A DNA stretch of 64,000 nt from the NCBI RefSeq assembly GCF_001426185.1, contig NZ_LMRP01000003.1, forward strand, positions 434,001-498,000, given 5' to 3'. Positions 23,671-34,500 of the stretch are shown piece by piece. Under the pieces are notes generated by a model that was given only the letters and a program-made list of their open reading frames with translations, did not search any database and had not been told where the DNA came from. Every line of letters begins with the position of its first letter. Positions within the stretch are counted from its first letter, which is position 1. Source of the DNA: Rhodococcus sp. Leaf247. GTDB taxonomy: Bacteria; Actinomycetota; Actinomycetes; Mycobacteriales; Mycobacteriaceae. A program made the translations under genes and the position numbers.

Positions 23671-24213
23671 ATGGAACCCGACGACCGCGCCCGCATCCTG
23701 ACGGCGGCCGACAGGTTGTTCTATGCCCGCGGCATCCAGAGCGTCGGCATGGACGAACTGCGCTCTGCCGCCGGCGTGCCGCTGAAGCGTCTCTACGCCC
23801 AGTTCCCGTCCAAGGCGGCGATCGTGGCCGGCGTCCTGGACGGCCGCACCGCTGTGTGGAATACCCGCATCGACCAGGCAGAGGCGGCGCACGAGTCACC
23901 GCGGGAGAAAATTCTTGCCATCTTCGACTTCCTCGACGACTGGTTCGCCGAGGACGACTTCCGCGGATGCGCGTTCATCAACTCGTTCGGTGAACTGGGG
24001 GCGACGATGCCCGCGGTGTCCGACGCCGCACGCACGCACAAGCTGGCCTTCATCGACCACGTCACCGAACTGGCCGTGGCATCGGGGCATCCACCGGGCG
24101 TGGGCCTGCAGATCGCGCTGCTCGCCGAGGGCGCGCAGACCACCGCGGCCATCACCCGGTCGGGCGAGACGGCGCGAGCTGCCAAGGCCGCCGCGGCGCG
24201 CTTGCTGGACTGA
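23671..24213 (+). CDS. TetR/AcrR-family transcriptional repressor
   Basis: Small-molecule-responsive repressor of 180 residues. The N-terminal helix-turn-helix is clear: ARILTAADRLFYARGIQSVGMDELRSAAGVPLKRLYAQFPSKAAIVAGVL (about 7-56). The C-terminal half, with FLDDWFAEDDFRGCAFINSFGELG, is the ligand-binding domain of the group that controls oxidoreductase and hydrolase genes. ATG 23671 follows GGAGGAGCG; an in-frame ATG at 23632 inside operator 2 is an alternative, reachable as a near-leaderless start. Divergent placement plus twin palindromes point to the alpha/beta hydrolase gene and itself as targets. Confidence 0.9.
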   Translation: MEPDDRARILTAADRLFYARGIQSVGMDELRSAAGVPLKRLYAQFPSKAAIVAGVLDGRTAVWNTRIDQAEAAHESPREKILAIFDFLDDWFAEDDFRGCAFINSFGELGATMPAVSDAARTHKLAFIDHVTELAVASGHPPGVGLQIALLAEGAQTTAAITRSGETARAAKAAAARLLD

Positions 24214-24214
24214 C

Positions 24215-24616
24215 TCAGTCCCGCAGGGACTGGGACCCGAGCACGCGGGTCACGGTGATCTCGATGACCACTCGCTCCGGGTTCTCCCGCGGTGTCCGGT
24301 ACCGCTGTGCGTAGCGGTTCTCGGCGTCCCGCACGCTGTCGGCATCCCGCAGGATCCGTGCCGGACCCTCCAACGTCAGCCACCGGGCGCCGTCCACCTG
24401 GGTGACGGCCCCGTACGCGCCGCGCTCGGCGTTACGAACCTTCTGCGACCCCTCCCGCGTGATCACCCGAGCCAGTCCGGCCTCGGCGTCCCACGTGAAT
24501 CCCACCGCGACGACGTGCGGCGTACCGTCCGGCCGCTTCGTCGCCAGGGTCGCGAGATGACGCTCGGTGAGGAACGTGCCGGCGTCGGCATTGAGCGAGG
24601 AGGGGGTGGCGGGCAT
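24215..24616 (-). CDS. F420-dependent biliverdin reductase-like split-barrel protein
   Basis: A 133-residue flavin/deazaflavin oxidoreductase of the PPOX split beta-barrel fold. It matches Rv2074 in position, divergent from the SDR-cobL-cobM genes, and in sequence ([51 protein letters not shown]). Rv2074 is known as an F420H2-dependent biliverdin reductase, so the same activity is inferred here. The location beside corrin biosynthesis fits tetrapyrrole chemistry. ATG 24616 was chosen; an in-frame GTG 9 bp upstream is also possible. It converges on tetR with one base between stops. Confidence 0.85.
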   Translation of the reverse strand: MPATPSSLNADAGTFLTERHLATLATKRPDGTPHVVAVGFTWDAEAGLARVITREGSQKVRNAERGAYGAVTQVDGARWLTLEGPARILRDADSVRDAENRYAQRYRTPRENPERVVIEITVTRVLGSQSLRD

Positions 24617-24648
24617 GACCGTCACGATAATCGAGGACACTTGACTAC

Positions 24649-25413
24649 GTGACTCGCCACTCGGTCGAACCTTCCGCGCCAGGAACCCTTCTCCTCCTCG
24701 GCGGCCGCAGCGACATCGGTCTCGAGATCGCGGCACGGATGGCACCCGGCAGACATGTCGTGCTGGCTGCGCGCCGGTCGTCGGACCTGGACGACGAGAC
24801 AGCCCGCGTGCTGGCTGCCGGCGCAGGATCGGTGGCGACCGCCGAGTTCGACGCCGACCGGGTCGACACCCACGAGCAGTTCGTGGCGGACGTCGTCCGC
24901 GAGCACGGACCGCTCGACACGGCGGTACTGGCCTTCGGCATCCTCGGCGACCAGACACGAGCAGAGACGGACGCTGCCCATGCCGTCGCCGTCGTGCACA
25001 CCGATTACGTCGCCCAGGTCAGCATGCTGACGCATCTCGCGACGGTCATGCGAGCCCGCGGATCGGGACGGCTGGTCGTGTTCTCCTCGGTTGCCGGAGC
25101 GCGGGTGCGCCGAGCGAACTACGTCTACGGGTCCGCGAAGGCCGGACTCGACGGGTTCGCATCCGGACTGGCAGATGCCCTGCACGGCAGTGGGGTCCGT
25201 CTGATCCTGGCGCGGCCGGGCTTCGTCGTCGGGCGGATGACCGAGGGCATGTCCCCGGCCCCGATGTCCAGCACGCCGGGGCAGGTGGCCGACGCGGTCG
25301 TGTCCGCCCTGGCGTCGCGCAAGGACGTGGTGTGGATTCCCGGCCGACTGCGGCCCGTGTTCTTCGTCATGCGTCTCCTGCCCCGTGCCGTGTGGCGCCG
25401 GATGCCACGATGA
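24649..25413 (+). CDS. Short-chain dehydrogenase/reductase (Rv2073c-like)
   Basis: NAD(P)-dependent oxidoreductase of 254 residues. The cofactor loop is [14 protein letters not shown] (about 15-28), a GGxxxIG variant of the usual TGxxxGIG. The catalytic set is a serine in [11 protein letters not shown] and YVYGSAKAG (YxxxK). The C-terminal [13 protein letters not shown] resembles decaprenylphosphoryl-ribose reductase (DprE2) relatives, but the substrate is unknown. It overlaps cobL by 4 bp (ATGA), a link conserved with mycobacteria, so a role tied to cobalamin synthesis is possible but unproven. Confidence 0.88.
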   Translation: MTRHSVEPSAPGTLLLLGGRSDIGLEIAARMAPGRHVVLAARRSSDLDDETARVLAAGAGSVATAEFDADRVDTHEQFVADVVREHGPLDTAVLAFGILGDQTRAETDAAHAVAVVHTDYVAQVSMLTHLATVMRARGSGRLVVFSSVAGARVRRANYVYGSAKAGLDGFASGLADALHGSGVRLILARPGFVVGRMTEGMSPAPMSSTPGQVADAVVSALASRKDVVWIPGRLRPVFFVMRLLPRAVWRRMPR

Positions 25414-26627
25414 CGACCGACGTGATCGATGTCGTCGGCATCGGCGCGGACGGGTGGAACGGCCTGGCTCCCGCGTCCCGCAACGCCGTCGACACCGCGG
25501 ACGTGGTGTTCGGCTCCGCACGCCAACTGGAGGCACTCGGATCACTCGATGCGCAGCGGGTCGCCTGGCCGACTCCCTTGATCCCCGCGATGCAGGAACT
25601 CCTCGCGGTGCACTCCGGCCGACGCCGGTGCGTACTCGCCAGCGGCGACCCGATGTTCCACGGAATCGGCGTGACGCTCGTCCGGCTACTGGGTGCCGAC
25701 GCCGTCCGCGTCTTCCCGCACCCCTCGTCGGCGTCGCTGGCCTGCGCACGCCTGGGATGGGCGCTGCACGATGTCGAAGTCGTGTCGGTCGTGGCCCGAC
25801 CCGTCGAGTCGGTCCTGCCCGCGTTGACGGACGGCCGACGAGTGCTGGTGCTCAGCGAAGGCGCCGAGACCGTCGGATCGCTGTCGAAGCTGTTGACGGA
25901 CAACGGTTTCGCCGAGTCGACGATGATGGTCCTCGAGCAGCTGGGGGGACCGGAGGAGCAGGTGCGCACCGCACCGGTCGATACCTGGCGGGGCGCGTCC
26001 GACGTGGACCCGCTGAACGTGATCGGTCTCGACGTGCGTCACGCCGGTCCACGCCTGACCCGTGTCGCCGGATTGAGCGACGCTGCCTACATCGGCGACG
26101 GTCAGCTGACCAAGAGTGAGGTACGTGCTCTGACGATCAGTGCCCTCGCCCCCGCGCCGGGGGAGCGCTTGTGGGATGTGGGCGGGGGATCGGGAAGCAT
26201 CGCGATCGAGTGGATGCGGACGCATCCGAGTTGCCGGGCCGACGCCTTCGAGAGGGTGGAGAGTCGCTCCGAGACCATCCGCACCAATGCCTTCGCGCTC
26301 GGCGTGCCGGCACTGACCGTGCGCGGACCCGCACCCGACAGTTTCGCCGATGCCCCACGGCCCGACGCCGTGTTCGTCGGCGGCGGCGTCACGCAACCGG
26401 GAATGCTGGACGCGTGCTGGGACGCGCTGGGGCACGGTGGCAGGCTCGTCGCGAATGCCGTCACTGCCGAGTCGGAAGCGCTGCTGCTGCAGTGGTACTC
26501 ACGTCACGGCGGATCCCTCCGACGACTGCAGGTCCATCGAGGAGAACCCCTCGGCGGATTCACCGGATGGCGTCCCCAGATGCCCGTCACTCAATGGATC
26601 GTCCGCAAGACCCGGCAGGAGAACTAG
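25410..26627 (+). CDS. cobL: Precorrin-6Y C5,15-methyltransferase (decarboxylating) CobL
   Basis: Adds methyl groups at C5 and C15 of the corrin ring and decarboxylates the acetate side chain at C12. The 405 residues are the usual fusion: an N-terminal tetrapyrrole methyltransferase (about 1-200; VVGIGADGWNGL, LASGDPMFHGIG) and a C-terminal CbiT-like SAM domain (LTKSEVRALTISAL, WDVGGGSGSIAIEW). ATG 25410 overlaps the SDR stop, and cobM begins directly after its stop. The longer upstream reading of the frame lies inside the SDR gene and is rejected. Confidence 0.95.
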   Translation: MTTDVIDVVGIGADGWNGLAPASRNAVDTADVVFGSARQLEALGSLDAQRVAWPTPLIPAMQELLAVHSGRRRCVLASGDPMFHGIGVTLVRLLGADAVRVFPHPSSASLACARLGWALHDVEVVSVVARPVESVLPALTDGRRVLVLSEGAETVGSLSKLLTDNGFAESTMMVLEQLGGPEEQVRTAPVDTWRGASDVDPLNVIGLDVRHAGPRLTRVAGLSDAAYIGDGQLTKSEVRALTISALAPAPGERLWDVGGGSGSIAIEWMRTHPSCRADAFERVESRSETIRTNAFALGVPALTVRGPAPDSFADAPRPDAVFVGGGVTQPGMLDACWDALGHGGRLVANAVTAESEALLLQWYSRHGGSLRRLQVHRGEPLGGFTGWRPQMPVTQWIVRKTRQEN

Positions 26628-27377
26628 GTGACCGTCAGATTCCTCGGTGCGGGACCCGGCGCTGCCGATCTCGTCACCGTGCGGGCCGCTCGCATCATCG
26701 CGACCAGCCCCGTGTGCTTGTACGCCGGTTCGCTGGTGCCTCGCGAACTGCTGGACACGTGCCCACCCGATGCGCGCGTCGTCGACACCGCCCGGATGAC
26801 CCTCGATGCCATCGTCGACGAGTTGATCACCGCCACTCGCGCGGGACTCGATGTCGCGCGCGTCCACTCGGGTGATCCGTCGTTGTACAGCGCGGTAGCC
26901 GAGCAGGCCCGGAGGCTCGACGCCGCCGGAGTCGACTACGAGATCGTTCCCGGTGTCCCGGCCTTCGCCGCCGCGGCTGCCGCGCTCGGGCGAGAACTCA
27001 CGGTGCCCGGGATCTCACAGAGTGTCGTCCTGACACGCATTTCCACCCTGTCGACGGCCATGCCCGACGGTGAGGACCTCCCCACCCTGGCGCAGAGCGG
27101 GGCAACGTTGGTGATCCACCTGGGCGCTCGGCAGATCCACACCATCGTCGAGCAGTTGAGCCCTCACTACGGAACCGACTGTCCCGCAGCGGTAGTCGCG
27201 TTCGCGAGCCGAGCCGACGAGGTCATCGTGCGCGGCACCCTGGCCGACATCGCCGACGCGACGGTAGCCGCCGGAATCGTGAAGACGGCTGTCGTCGTCG
27301 TCGGGCGAGTCCTGTCCGCGGAAGGCTTCCCGGACAGCTTCCTGTACTCGGCTGCCCGCCGGCGGCTGGATCACTAG
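26628..27377 (+). CDS. cobM: Precorrin-4 C11-methyltransferase CobM
   Basis: Transfers a methyl group to C11 of precorrin-4. The 249-residue protein shows the family start VRFLGAGPGAADLVTVRAARII, the conserved ARVHSGDPSLYSAV around residues 78-91, and YEIVPGVPAFAAAAAALGRELTVPG. GTG 26628 directly abuts the cobL stop codon, so it depends on coupled translation. SAM is the methyl donor. cobK follows 28 bp downstream with its own candidate promoter. Confidence 0.96.
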   Translation: MTVRFLGAGPGAADLVTVRAARIIATSPVCLYAGSLVPRELLDTCPPDARVVDTARMTLDAIVDELITATRAGLDVARVHSGDPSLYSAVAEQARRLDAAGVDYEIVPGVPAFAAAAAALGRELTVPGISQSVVLTRISTLSTAMPDGEDLPTLAQSGATLVIHLGARQIHTIVEQLSPHYGTDCPAAVVAFASRADEVIVRGTLADIADATVAAGIVKTAVVVVGRVLSAEGFPDSFLYSAARRRLDH

Positions 27378-27392
27378 GGTCGTCGCTGCCGG

Positions 27393-27398
27393 TAAGGT
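27393..27398 (+). promoter_or_regulatory. -10 element of cobK (leaderless)
   Basis: TAAGGT followed by 7 bp and the ATG at 27406. It suggests cobK can be transcribed apart from cobLM. Confidence 0.45.
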
Positions 27399-27405
27399 CG
27401 CCCGA

Positions 27406-28194
27406 ATGCATGTTCTGGTTCTCGGTGGCACATCCGAAGCACGTCAACTGGCCGCGCGGCTCGACGGAGTACACGGAACGACCGTGACGTCATCGCTGGC
27501 GGGCCGCGTCGCCGATCCCGTCCTCCCTGTCGGCGAGGTACGTGTCGGCGGCTTCGGCGGCGTCGACGGACTGACCACCTGGTTGACCGAGAACGAGATC
27601 ACGCACGTCGTCGATGCGACTCATCCGTACTCGGTGACGATGACGGAGCACGCCGTGCAGGCGTGCGCGAACGCGGGACTTCCTCTCGTGGTGCTGCACC
27701 GGGCGCCGTGGCGGCCGTTGGCCGAGGATTCGTGGATCACGGTTCCCTCCATGGAAGCCGCTGCGGATGCCCTCACGGAGCGGCCCGCCCTCACCCGGAT
27801 CCTGCTGACCATCGGACGCCAGGGCGTGCACTACTTCGCACATCTGACGGACCAGCACTTCATCGTGCGGTGCATCGACGCACCCGAGGGCGAGGTGCCG
27901 GAGCATTCGAGCATCCTCGAGGCACGCGGTCCGTTCGATCTGGCGGGCGAGAGCGAACTGCTCGACGAACACCGCATCGAGGCTCTGGTCAGCAAGAACA
28001 GCGGCGGAAAGCTGACCTCCGCCAAGCTTCAAGCCGCTCGCGAGCGCGGAATTCCGGTGATCATGGTGGATCGTCCCCCGGTGCCCGAGGGCGTCGACGT
28101 CGTGTCGACGGTCGACGCGTGCGCCACCTGGCTACGGACGCGCCGCGACGCCGGCAGTGGACGTGACGGTCAGGTCGCTCCCGTAACGCCGTGA
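27406..28194 (+). CDS. cobK: Precorrin-6A reductase CobK
   Basis: NADPH-dependent reduction of the macrocycle of precorrin-6A to precorrin-6B. The 262 residues begin MHVLVLGGTSEARQLAARL, the nucleotide-binding loop. They continue with VDATHPYSVTMTEHAVQAC and SKNSGGKLTSAKLQAARERGIPVIMVDRP, both diagnostic for CobK/CbiJ. The 3' end overlaps the 3' end of the convergent cobIJ gene by 63 bp, so the last ~20 codons of both genes share DNA. The tail [17 protein letters not shown] looks like an extension beyond the conserved fold. Confidence 0.95.
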   Translation: MHVLVLGGTSEARQLAARLDGVHGTTVTSSLAGRVADPVLPVGEVRVGGFGGVDGLTTWLTENEITHVVDATHPYSVTMTEHAVQACANAGLPLVVLHRAPWRPLAEDSWITVPSMEAAADALTERPALTRILLTIGRQGVHYFAHLTDQHFIVRCIDAPEGEVPEHSSILEARGPFDLAGESELLDEHRIEALVSKNSGGKLTSAKLQAARERGIPVIMVDRPPVPEGVDVVSTVDACATWLRTRRDAGSGRDGQVAPVTP

Positions 28195-29649
28195 GGTGAA
28201 CACCCGAGGACCGTCGGGAGTGTGATCGACCGTGGTGGTCGACGCACCGACGATGAGAAGGCACCGCATGTCGATGCTCGACGCGTCGAGATCGCCGAGA
28301 CGCACGACGGTGACCGACTCCTCGGGCCCTGAGACGTCGCGACCGATCACGACGGGGGTGTCGGGTCCGCGGTGCTCGAGCACCATCGTCTTGAGAGCCT
28401 CGACCTGCCAGGTCCGGGTCCGCGACGCCGGGTTGTAGACGGCGAAGGCCATGTCGGCGGCCGCCACTGCGCGAATGCGCCGCTCGACGACGTCCCACGG
28501 CTTCAGGCGGTCGGAGAGTGAGATGACGGCGTAGTCGTGGCCCAGGGGAGCACCCACCCGGCTGGCGACGGCGTTGGCGGCGGTGACACCGGGGCACACG
28601 CGCACCGGGACCGAGCGCCAGCGCTCCTGAGCTGCGACTTCGAGGACGGCCGACGCCATCGCGAAGACTCCCGGATCTCCCGAGGAGACCACCACGACAC
28701 GTGAGCCGCGCGATGCCAGATCCAGCGCCATCTCGGCACGCTCGGACTCCACCTTGTTGTCGCTGGCGTGCCGACGCTGTCCGGGACGCGTCGGAACGCG
28801 GTCGATGTACGTCGTGTAGCCGACCAGATCGGTGGCGTGCGCCAACTCCTCGCGCACCTCCGGCGTGGTCCATGCGTCGGCGCCCGGGCCGAGTCCGACG
28901 ACGACGACCTCACCCGACGGTGCCGGGTCGCGGACGACGTACGACGGACTCGAGACGACGGCGATGGAGAAGTAGGGAACATCGGTGGCGTCCTCGGCGG
29001 CGAGCACCCGCTCGCCGACGGTGCTCGCGCGCTCGACGTACCGGGCCTCGGCAAGCTTCCCGCTGTCGCGAAGTGCTTCGCGCACAGCGGGGTACGTACG
29101 ACCCAGTTTCAGGATCGCCGCCGAGTCGGTGTCCCGCAGTCGCCTGGTGAGCTCGGCCTGCGGAAGCGTGCCGGGAAGGATGGTGAGGACTTCCTCGCCC
29201 TCGACCAGCGGCTCACCCACGGCGGCGGATGCGGCGCTCACCGACGTCACGCCAGGAATGACCTCGGTCTCGAATCGGTGCGCCAACCGGACGTGCATGT
29301 GCTGGTACGAGCTGTAGAACATGGGGTCGCCGGCTGCCAACAGAGCCACCGAGCGGCCCGCCTCGAGGTGAGCCGCCAGACGTTCGGAGGCCTCGACGTA
29401 GAAGTCCGCGAGCGCTCCGTCGTACCCGCCGGGGTGGTCGGTGCCCTCGGTGGTCACGGGGTAGACGAGGTGCTCCTCGATCTGCCCCTCGCGCAGGTAC
29501 GGCTCAGCGGTACGCCGCGAGATGCTCTTGCCGTGGCGGGCGCTGTGGAACGCGACGACATCGGCGTCGGAAATGACCCGGGCGGCTTTGACCGTGACCA
29601 GTTCGGGGTCACCGGGACCGATACCGACGCCCCAGAGCTTTCCGGTCAT
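28132..29649 (-). CDS. cobIJ: Fused precorrin-2 C20- and precorrin-3B C17-methyltransferase CobIJ
   Basis: Two corrin methyltransferases in one chain of 505 residues. CobI (about 1-240) carries [22 protein letters not shown] and [15 protein letters not shown]. CobJ (about 255-500) carries [17 protein letters not shown], the ring-contraction enzyme motif [17 protein letters not shown] and [13 protein letters not shown]. The same fusion exists in M. tuberculosis. ATG 29649 overlaps the cobH stop, so cobG, cobH and cobIJ are read leftward as one operon. The 3' end overlaps cobK by 63 bp. Confidence 0.95.
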   Translation of the reverse strand: MTGKLWGVGIGPGDPELVTVKAARVISDADVVAFHSARHGKSISRRTAEPYLREGQIEEHLVYPVTTEGTDHPGGYDGALADFYVEASERLAAHLEAGRSVALLAAGDPMFYSSYQHMHVRLAHRFETEVIPGVTSVSAASAAVGEPLVEGEEVLTILPGTLPQAELTRRLRDTDSAAILKLGRTYPAVREALRDSGKLAEARYVERASTVGERVLAAEDATDVPYFSIAVVSSPSYVVRDPAPSGEVVVVGLGPGADAWTTPEVREELAHATDLVGYTTYIDRVPTRPGQRRHASDNKVESERAEMALDLASRGSRVVVVSSGDPGVFAMASAVLEVAAQERWRSVPVRVCPGVTAANAVASRVGAPLGHDYAVISLSDRLKPWDVVERRIRAVAAADMAFAVYNPASRTRTWQVEALKTMVLEHRGPDTPVVIGRDVSGPEESVTVVRLGDLDASSIDMRCLLIVGASTTTVDHTPDGPRVFTSRRYGSDLTVTSTAGVAARP

Positions 29650-30272
29650 TCCTTCTCCGTCGCAATCGCATTGACAGCAGCAGCCGCGATGGCACTGCCG
29701 CCTCGACGACCGAGGACCAGCAGGTGATCGAGTCCCAGACCCGACGCCACCAGATCGTCCTTCGACTCTGCGGCGCCGATGAATCCGACCGGGCCACCGA
29801 GAATCGCGGACGGACGCGGCGCTCCGTCCTTGATCAGTTCCATGAGTCGGAAGAGCGCTGTGGGCGCGTTCCCGATGGCGACGACGGCGCCATCGAGGTG
29901 ATCGACCCACAGGTCGACGGCGGCGGCAGTACGGGTGGTGCCACGGTCACGTGCCATCTCGGGAACATCGGGTGCGTTCAGGGTGCAGATGACCTCGTTG
30001 TCCGCCGGGAGCCGTCGGCGCGTGATGCCCGACGCGACCATGGTGGCGTCGCAGAGGATGGGGGCGCCCGCACGTAGCGCAGCACGGCCCTTTGCCACGA
30101 CATCGGCGGTCGACGCGATGGACTGCGCCAGATTCACTTCTCCGCACGCGTGGATCATGCGCACGACGACCTGCGCCACATCGTCGGAGAACGCCGACAG
30201 GTCGGCTTCTGCTCGGATGGTCGCGAAGGAGCGCCGGTAGATCTCGTCGCCGTCGCGAATGTAGTCGTGCAT
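29646..30272 (-). CDS. cobH: Precorrin-8X methylmutase CobH
   Basis: Moves a methyl group from C11 to C12 to form hydrogenobyrinate. The 208-residue protein has the catalytic histidine His41 in [12 protein letters not shown], then [17 protein letters not shown] and [16 protein letters not shown], all hallmarks of CobH/CbiC. ATG 30272 gives the usual length; an in-frame upstream codon at 30329 would reach into cobG and is not supported. It is followed by cobIJ with a 4-bp overlap and preceded by cobG. Confidence 0.95.
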   Translation of the reverse strand: MHDYIRDGDEIYRRSFATIRAEADLSAFSDDVAQVVVRMIHACGEVNLAQSIASTADVVAKGRAALRAGAPILCDATMVASGITRRRLPADNEVICTLNAPDVPEMARDRGTTRTAAAVDLWVDHLDGAVVAIGNAPTALFRLMELIKDGAPRPSAILGGPVGFIGAAESKDDLVASGLGLDHLLVLGRRGGSAIAAAAVNAIATEKE

Positions 30273-30288
30273 GGCTCCACGATAGGGG

Positions 30289-31431
30289 TCACGACGGTGG
30301 GACTCGCTCGTACCCCTCGTCGGTCGCAACCACGTCGGTGACCTCGCCGCGGGGTCGGCCGCACCGGCGCTCGCACCCCACCCAGTGCTCCCGGCCGTCG
30401 CCCACCTCGCCGTTCTGCACGGCGGCGTCGAGATCGGCGCGCACGTCGGAGTGCGACTTCGCGCAGCCGGGAGAGCCGACGCACGAGCTCGCCCGGACCC
30501 ACGGCGATTCCGCGTCGAAGATCAGACCCATCGGGGCCAGCACGCGCACGACCTGCTCGGCGACGCCCTCGTCGAGATCGACGAGCACAATTCCGCGCCA
30601 CGGCGTGACGTGGATGGGCTTCTCGACGGCCGCGAGGAAGAGTGCGGTGCGGGCCGGCAGCACACCGTGAGCGAGGGCGGCGCCGAGCGCGACGGTGGCG
30701 TCGTCCTGCACGAACCACCCGATCGGCGGCTCGACCGCAGTCTCGACGGCGACCCGCGGGTCGTCGCCGACAGCGTGATCGATGTGACCGAGCACGGCCT
30801 CCACGCCGTTCGGCATCTCCGCGATGCGCCAGTGCCCCAGCCGCTCGCGGCGGAATCCGCGCGCTGCATCGAGCATCACCGCGACCGCGTCCGCACGCCG
30901 CACCCGGACGCCGCTGTCGGCGCCCGCGAGGATGAGGGCGAAGGAATCTTCGCCGACGGCGTGGACACCGATGTCGGCACCGAAACCCGTCACGTCGCCG
31001 CGACCGTCGTCGAGGGAGAACAGCACCCGGCCCGGCAGTTCCGCCAGCTCGGGGTCACTCGTGAGCGAGGTGTCCAGCGACGACACGAGACCGCGGACGT
31101 CGGCCGTTCCGCCGAGCCGACCCGACAACGGTGAGGCCAGGATGTTGCGCACCCGCTCGTGGGTCTCCGACGGCAGCAGGCCCGCGGCCGCCAGACGGTC
31201 GGCCAGGTCGTCGGGATCGCGTACCGCGCGGAGCTGGATGTTGCCCCGGGAGGTGAGCACCAGTTCGCCGTCGGACAGGTCCGTCGACGCCGCCGCGAGC
31301 ACGCCCATCTGCCCGGGGGTGAGCACACCGCCGGGCAGACGCACCCGCGCCAGCAGACCGTCCTTCGCCTCGTGCAGCTGGAGAGCCCCGGGGCAGGCGT
31401 CCCGCCTGCTCCTGTCCCCGACATCACTCAT
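30289..31431 (-). CDS. cobG: Precorrin-3B synthase CobG
   Basis: Oxygen-dependent monooxygenase that prepares ring contraction; its presence marks the aerobic pathway. The 380 residues have the sulphite/nitrite-reductase-like fold: [24 protein letters not shown] and [12 protein letters not shown] in the first half. The C-terminal cysteine set [13 protein letters not shown]...[13 protein letters not shown] should hold a 4Fe-4S cluster. ATG 31431 is the start of a leftward operon with cobH and cobIJ. Its promoter lies in the same 160 bp that hold the cobN riboswitch on the other strand. Confidence 0.93.
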   Translation of the reverse strand: MSDVGDRSRRDACPGALQLHEAKDGLLARVRLPGGVLTPGQMGVLAAASTDLSDGELVLTSRGNIQLRAVRDPDDLADRLAAAGLLPSETHERVRNILASPLSGRLGGTADVRGLVSSLDTSLTSDPELAELPGRVLFSLDDGRGDVTGFGADIGVHAVGEDSFALILAGADSGVRVRRADAVAVMLDAARGFRRERLGHWRIAEMPNGVEAVLGHIDHAVGDDPRVAVETAVEPPIGWFVQDDATVALGAALAHGVLPARTALFLAAVEKPIHVTPWRGIVLVDLDEGVAEQVVRVLAPMGLIFDAESPWVRASSCVGSPGCAKSHSDVRADLDAAVQNGEVGDGREHWVGCERRCGRPRGEVTDVVATDEGYERVPPS

Positions 31432-31449
31432 GCAGTCCAGGCTACGACG

Positions 31450-31455
31450 TACGAT
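31450..31455 (+). promoter_or_regulatory. Candidate -10 element of the cobN transcript
   Basis: TACGAT sits about 7 bp before the 5' edge of the riboswitch aptamer, the right distance for a transcript that begins with the aptamer. Confidence 0.5.
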
Positions 31456-31462
31456 CACTGCG

Positions 31463-31548
31463 AAGCACCCCGGAAGCCGGTGAGACTCCGGCGCGGTCGC
31501 GCCACTGTGACTCCAGCATTCCTGGAGAAGTCAGACCTGGGGTGCACA
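31463..31548 (+). ncRNA. Cobalamin riboswitch upstream of cobN
   Basis: The core is recognisable. GCCGGTGAGACTCCGGCG forms the P4/P5-type helix, followed by GCGCCACTGTGA with the conserved GCCACTG. A local hairpin CTCCAGCATTCCTGGAG precedes AGTCAGACC, the B12-box end. GCACCCC (31465-31471) and GGGGTGC (31539-31545) close it as a 7-bp outer stem. It is compact, about 80 bases. After it, GGGG...CCCC around 31560-31575 forms a small hairpin next to the ribosome-binding site AGGGAAGG, suggesting translational control. Repression by adenosylcobalamin is the known family behaviour. Confidence 0.88.
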
Positions 31549-31593
31549 CTGACGCCGACGGGGCGCGAAAACCCCAGGGAAGGCTCCACCACC

Positions 31594-34500
31594 GTGATTC
31601 TGCTGCTCTCGACATCCGACACCGACCTGCTGAGCGCGCGTGCGTCCGGCGCCGAGTACCGCTGGGCCAACCCGTCCCGCATCCTCGTCGACGCCGACCT
31701 GCCGACGCTGATGGACGGCGTCGACCTGGTGATCGTGCGCATCCTCGGTGGGCGTCGGATGTGGGAGAGCGGTATCGACGCCGTACTCGGCGGTCCGGTA
31801 CCCGTGGTCATGCTCGGCGGCGAGCAGGCCCCCGACGCCGAGTTGATGGAACTGTCGACGGTGCCCGCCAATGTGGCAGCGCAGGCGCACCAGTACCTGG
31901 CCGAGGGTGGCGCGGACAACCTCCGCGAGCTGTCGTGGTTCCTGTCGGACACCGTTCTGCTCACCGGTCACGGATTCGAGCCGCCCGCCCATCTCCCCAC
32001 CTGGGGTGTGCTCCACACCCGTGCGAGCACGGGGTCGTCCGAGCCCACGATCGCCGTCCTGTACTACCGGGCCCAGCATCTCGCGGGCAATGTCGACTAC
32101 ATCCACGCGCTCTGCGAGGCCATCGAGGCGAAGGGCGCCCGCGCACTCCCGATCTACTGTGCGTCGTTGCGCAGCGCGGAGCCGGAACTGCTCGAGGCAC
32201 TGCGCGAGGCCGACTCCATGATCGTGACCGTTCTCGCGGCCGGTGGCACCCGTCCGGCCAACGTGGGCGCCGGCGGTGACGACGAGGCATGGGACGTCGC
32301 GGAACTGGCTGCGCTCGACGTGCCGATCCTTCAGGGCCTGTGCCTCACCAGCTCCCGGTCGACGTGGGAGTCGAACGACGACGGGATGTCACCCCTGGAT
32401 GTCGCGACCCAGGTCGCGGTGCCCGAGTTCGACGGTCGCATCATCACGGTGCCGTTCTCGTTCAAGGAGATCGACGCCGACGGCCTCAGCACGTACGTAC
32501 CCGACCACGAGCGCTGTGCGCGTGTCGCCGGCATCGCGGTCCGGCACGCTCGACTGCGCCGAATTCCCGCAGCCGACAAGCGCATTGCGCTGATGCTGTC
32601 GGCATACCCCACCAAGCACGCGCGCATCGGCAACGCCGTCGGCCTGGACACGCCGGCATCGGCGATCAGGCTGCTGACACAGATGCGCGAGCACGGGTAC
32701 GACATCGGCCCCGTCGACGGCGACGACGCGGTTCCGGGCCTGGCGGCACAGGACGGTGACGCCCTGATCCACGCGCTCATCGCCGCGGGTGGTCAGGATG
32801 CGGACTGGCTCACCGCCGAGCAACTCGAAGGCAACCCGATCCGCATTTCGGCTGCGCGCTACCGCCGGTGGTTCGACACGCTGCCGGAGGATCTCCGGTC
32901 CGGGGTGACCGAGCACTGGGGTGAGGCTCCCGGCGAGCTGTACGTCGACCGCTCGGCCGATCCCGAGGGCGAAATCGTCATCGCTGCTCTGCGATTCGAG
33001 AACGTCGTGCTGATGGTGCAGCCCCCACGCGGGTTCGGCGAGAACCCGGTGGCGATCTACCACGACCCGGACCTGCCGCCCAGCCACCACTATCTGGCCG
33101 CCTACCGGTGGCTCGCCGCCCCCGAGGAGGACGGCGGGTTCGCCGCCGACGCGGTCGTGCACCTGGGCAAGCACGGCAACCTCGAATGGCTGCCCGGCAA
33201 GACTCTCGGCATGTCCGCCTCGTGCGGCACCGATGCTGCGCTGGGCGATCTGCCGCTCATCTACCCGTTCCTGGTCAATGACCCGGGGGAGGGGACACAG
33301 GCCAAGCGTCGCGCGCACGCGACCCTGGTCGACCATCTGATACCTCCGATGGCGAGGGCCGAGAGCTACGGCGACATCACCCGCCTCGAGCAGTTGCTGG
33401 ACGAGCACTCCAACATCTCGACCCTCGACCCGGCGAAGCTGCCGGCGATCCGTCAGCAGATCTGGACGCTGATGACGGCGGCGCAGATGCACAAGGATCT
33501 GGGGCTCGAGGAACGTCCGGACGAAGAGGTATTCGACGACATGCTTCTGCATGTCGACGGATGGCTGTGCGAGATCAAGGACGTCCAGATCCGTGACGGC
33601 CTGCACATCCTGGGGGAGTCACCGCGCGGTGAGGCCGAAGTCGATCTGGTTCTCGCCATGTTGCGAGCCCGGCAGATGTGGGGCGGCGAACGCACCGTTC
33701 CGGGTCTTCGTGAAGCGTTGGGACTCAGCGAGGACGGCGACGAGGCCCGCACGTCCGTGGACGCCGTCGAGGAACAGGCTCGAGGTCTGGTCGCGGCGCT
33801 GCATCGCGCCGACTGGTCTGTCGATGCCGTCGACGAGATCACTCACGGACTGCCCGACACGGTGGGGGACATCCTCCGGTTCGCTGCCACCGAGGTGGTG
33901 CCGCGACTGCGCGGCACCGACCAGGAAGTGCAGCGCGTTCTCCATGCTCTGAACGGTGGCTTCATTCCGGCCGGCCCCAGCGGATCACCGCTCCGTGGCC
34001 TCATCAACGTGCTGCCCACCGGGCGCAACTTCTACTCCGTCGACCCGAAGGCCGTGCCGTCGCGGCTGGCGTGGGAGACCGGCCAGGCGATGGCCGAGTC
34101 GCTGGTCGCCCGCTACCTGGCCGATCACGACGAGTACCCCCGATCCGTCGGTCTATCGGTCTGGGGAACCAGCGCGATGCGCACCTCCGGCGACGACATC
34201 GCCGAGGTGTTCGCCCTGCTCGGAGTCCTGCCGGTATGGGACGAAGCGTCACGACGCGTCACCCACCTCGAGCCGATCCCTCTGGACGAGCTCGGGCGTC
34301 CCCGCATCGACGTCACTGTGCGGATCAGCGGATTCTTCCGGGACGCGTTCCCCCACGTGCTGGCCATGATGGACGACGCGGTGCGCATGGTCGCGGGCCT
34401 GGACGAGACCGACGAGCAGAATTACGTGCGTGCGCACGCACAGGCGGACCTGGCCGAACACGGCGACGACCGCCGCGCCACCACCCGTATCTTCGGCTCG

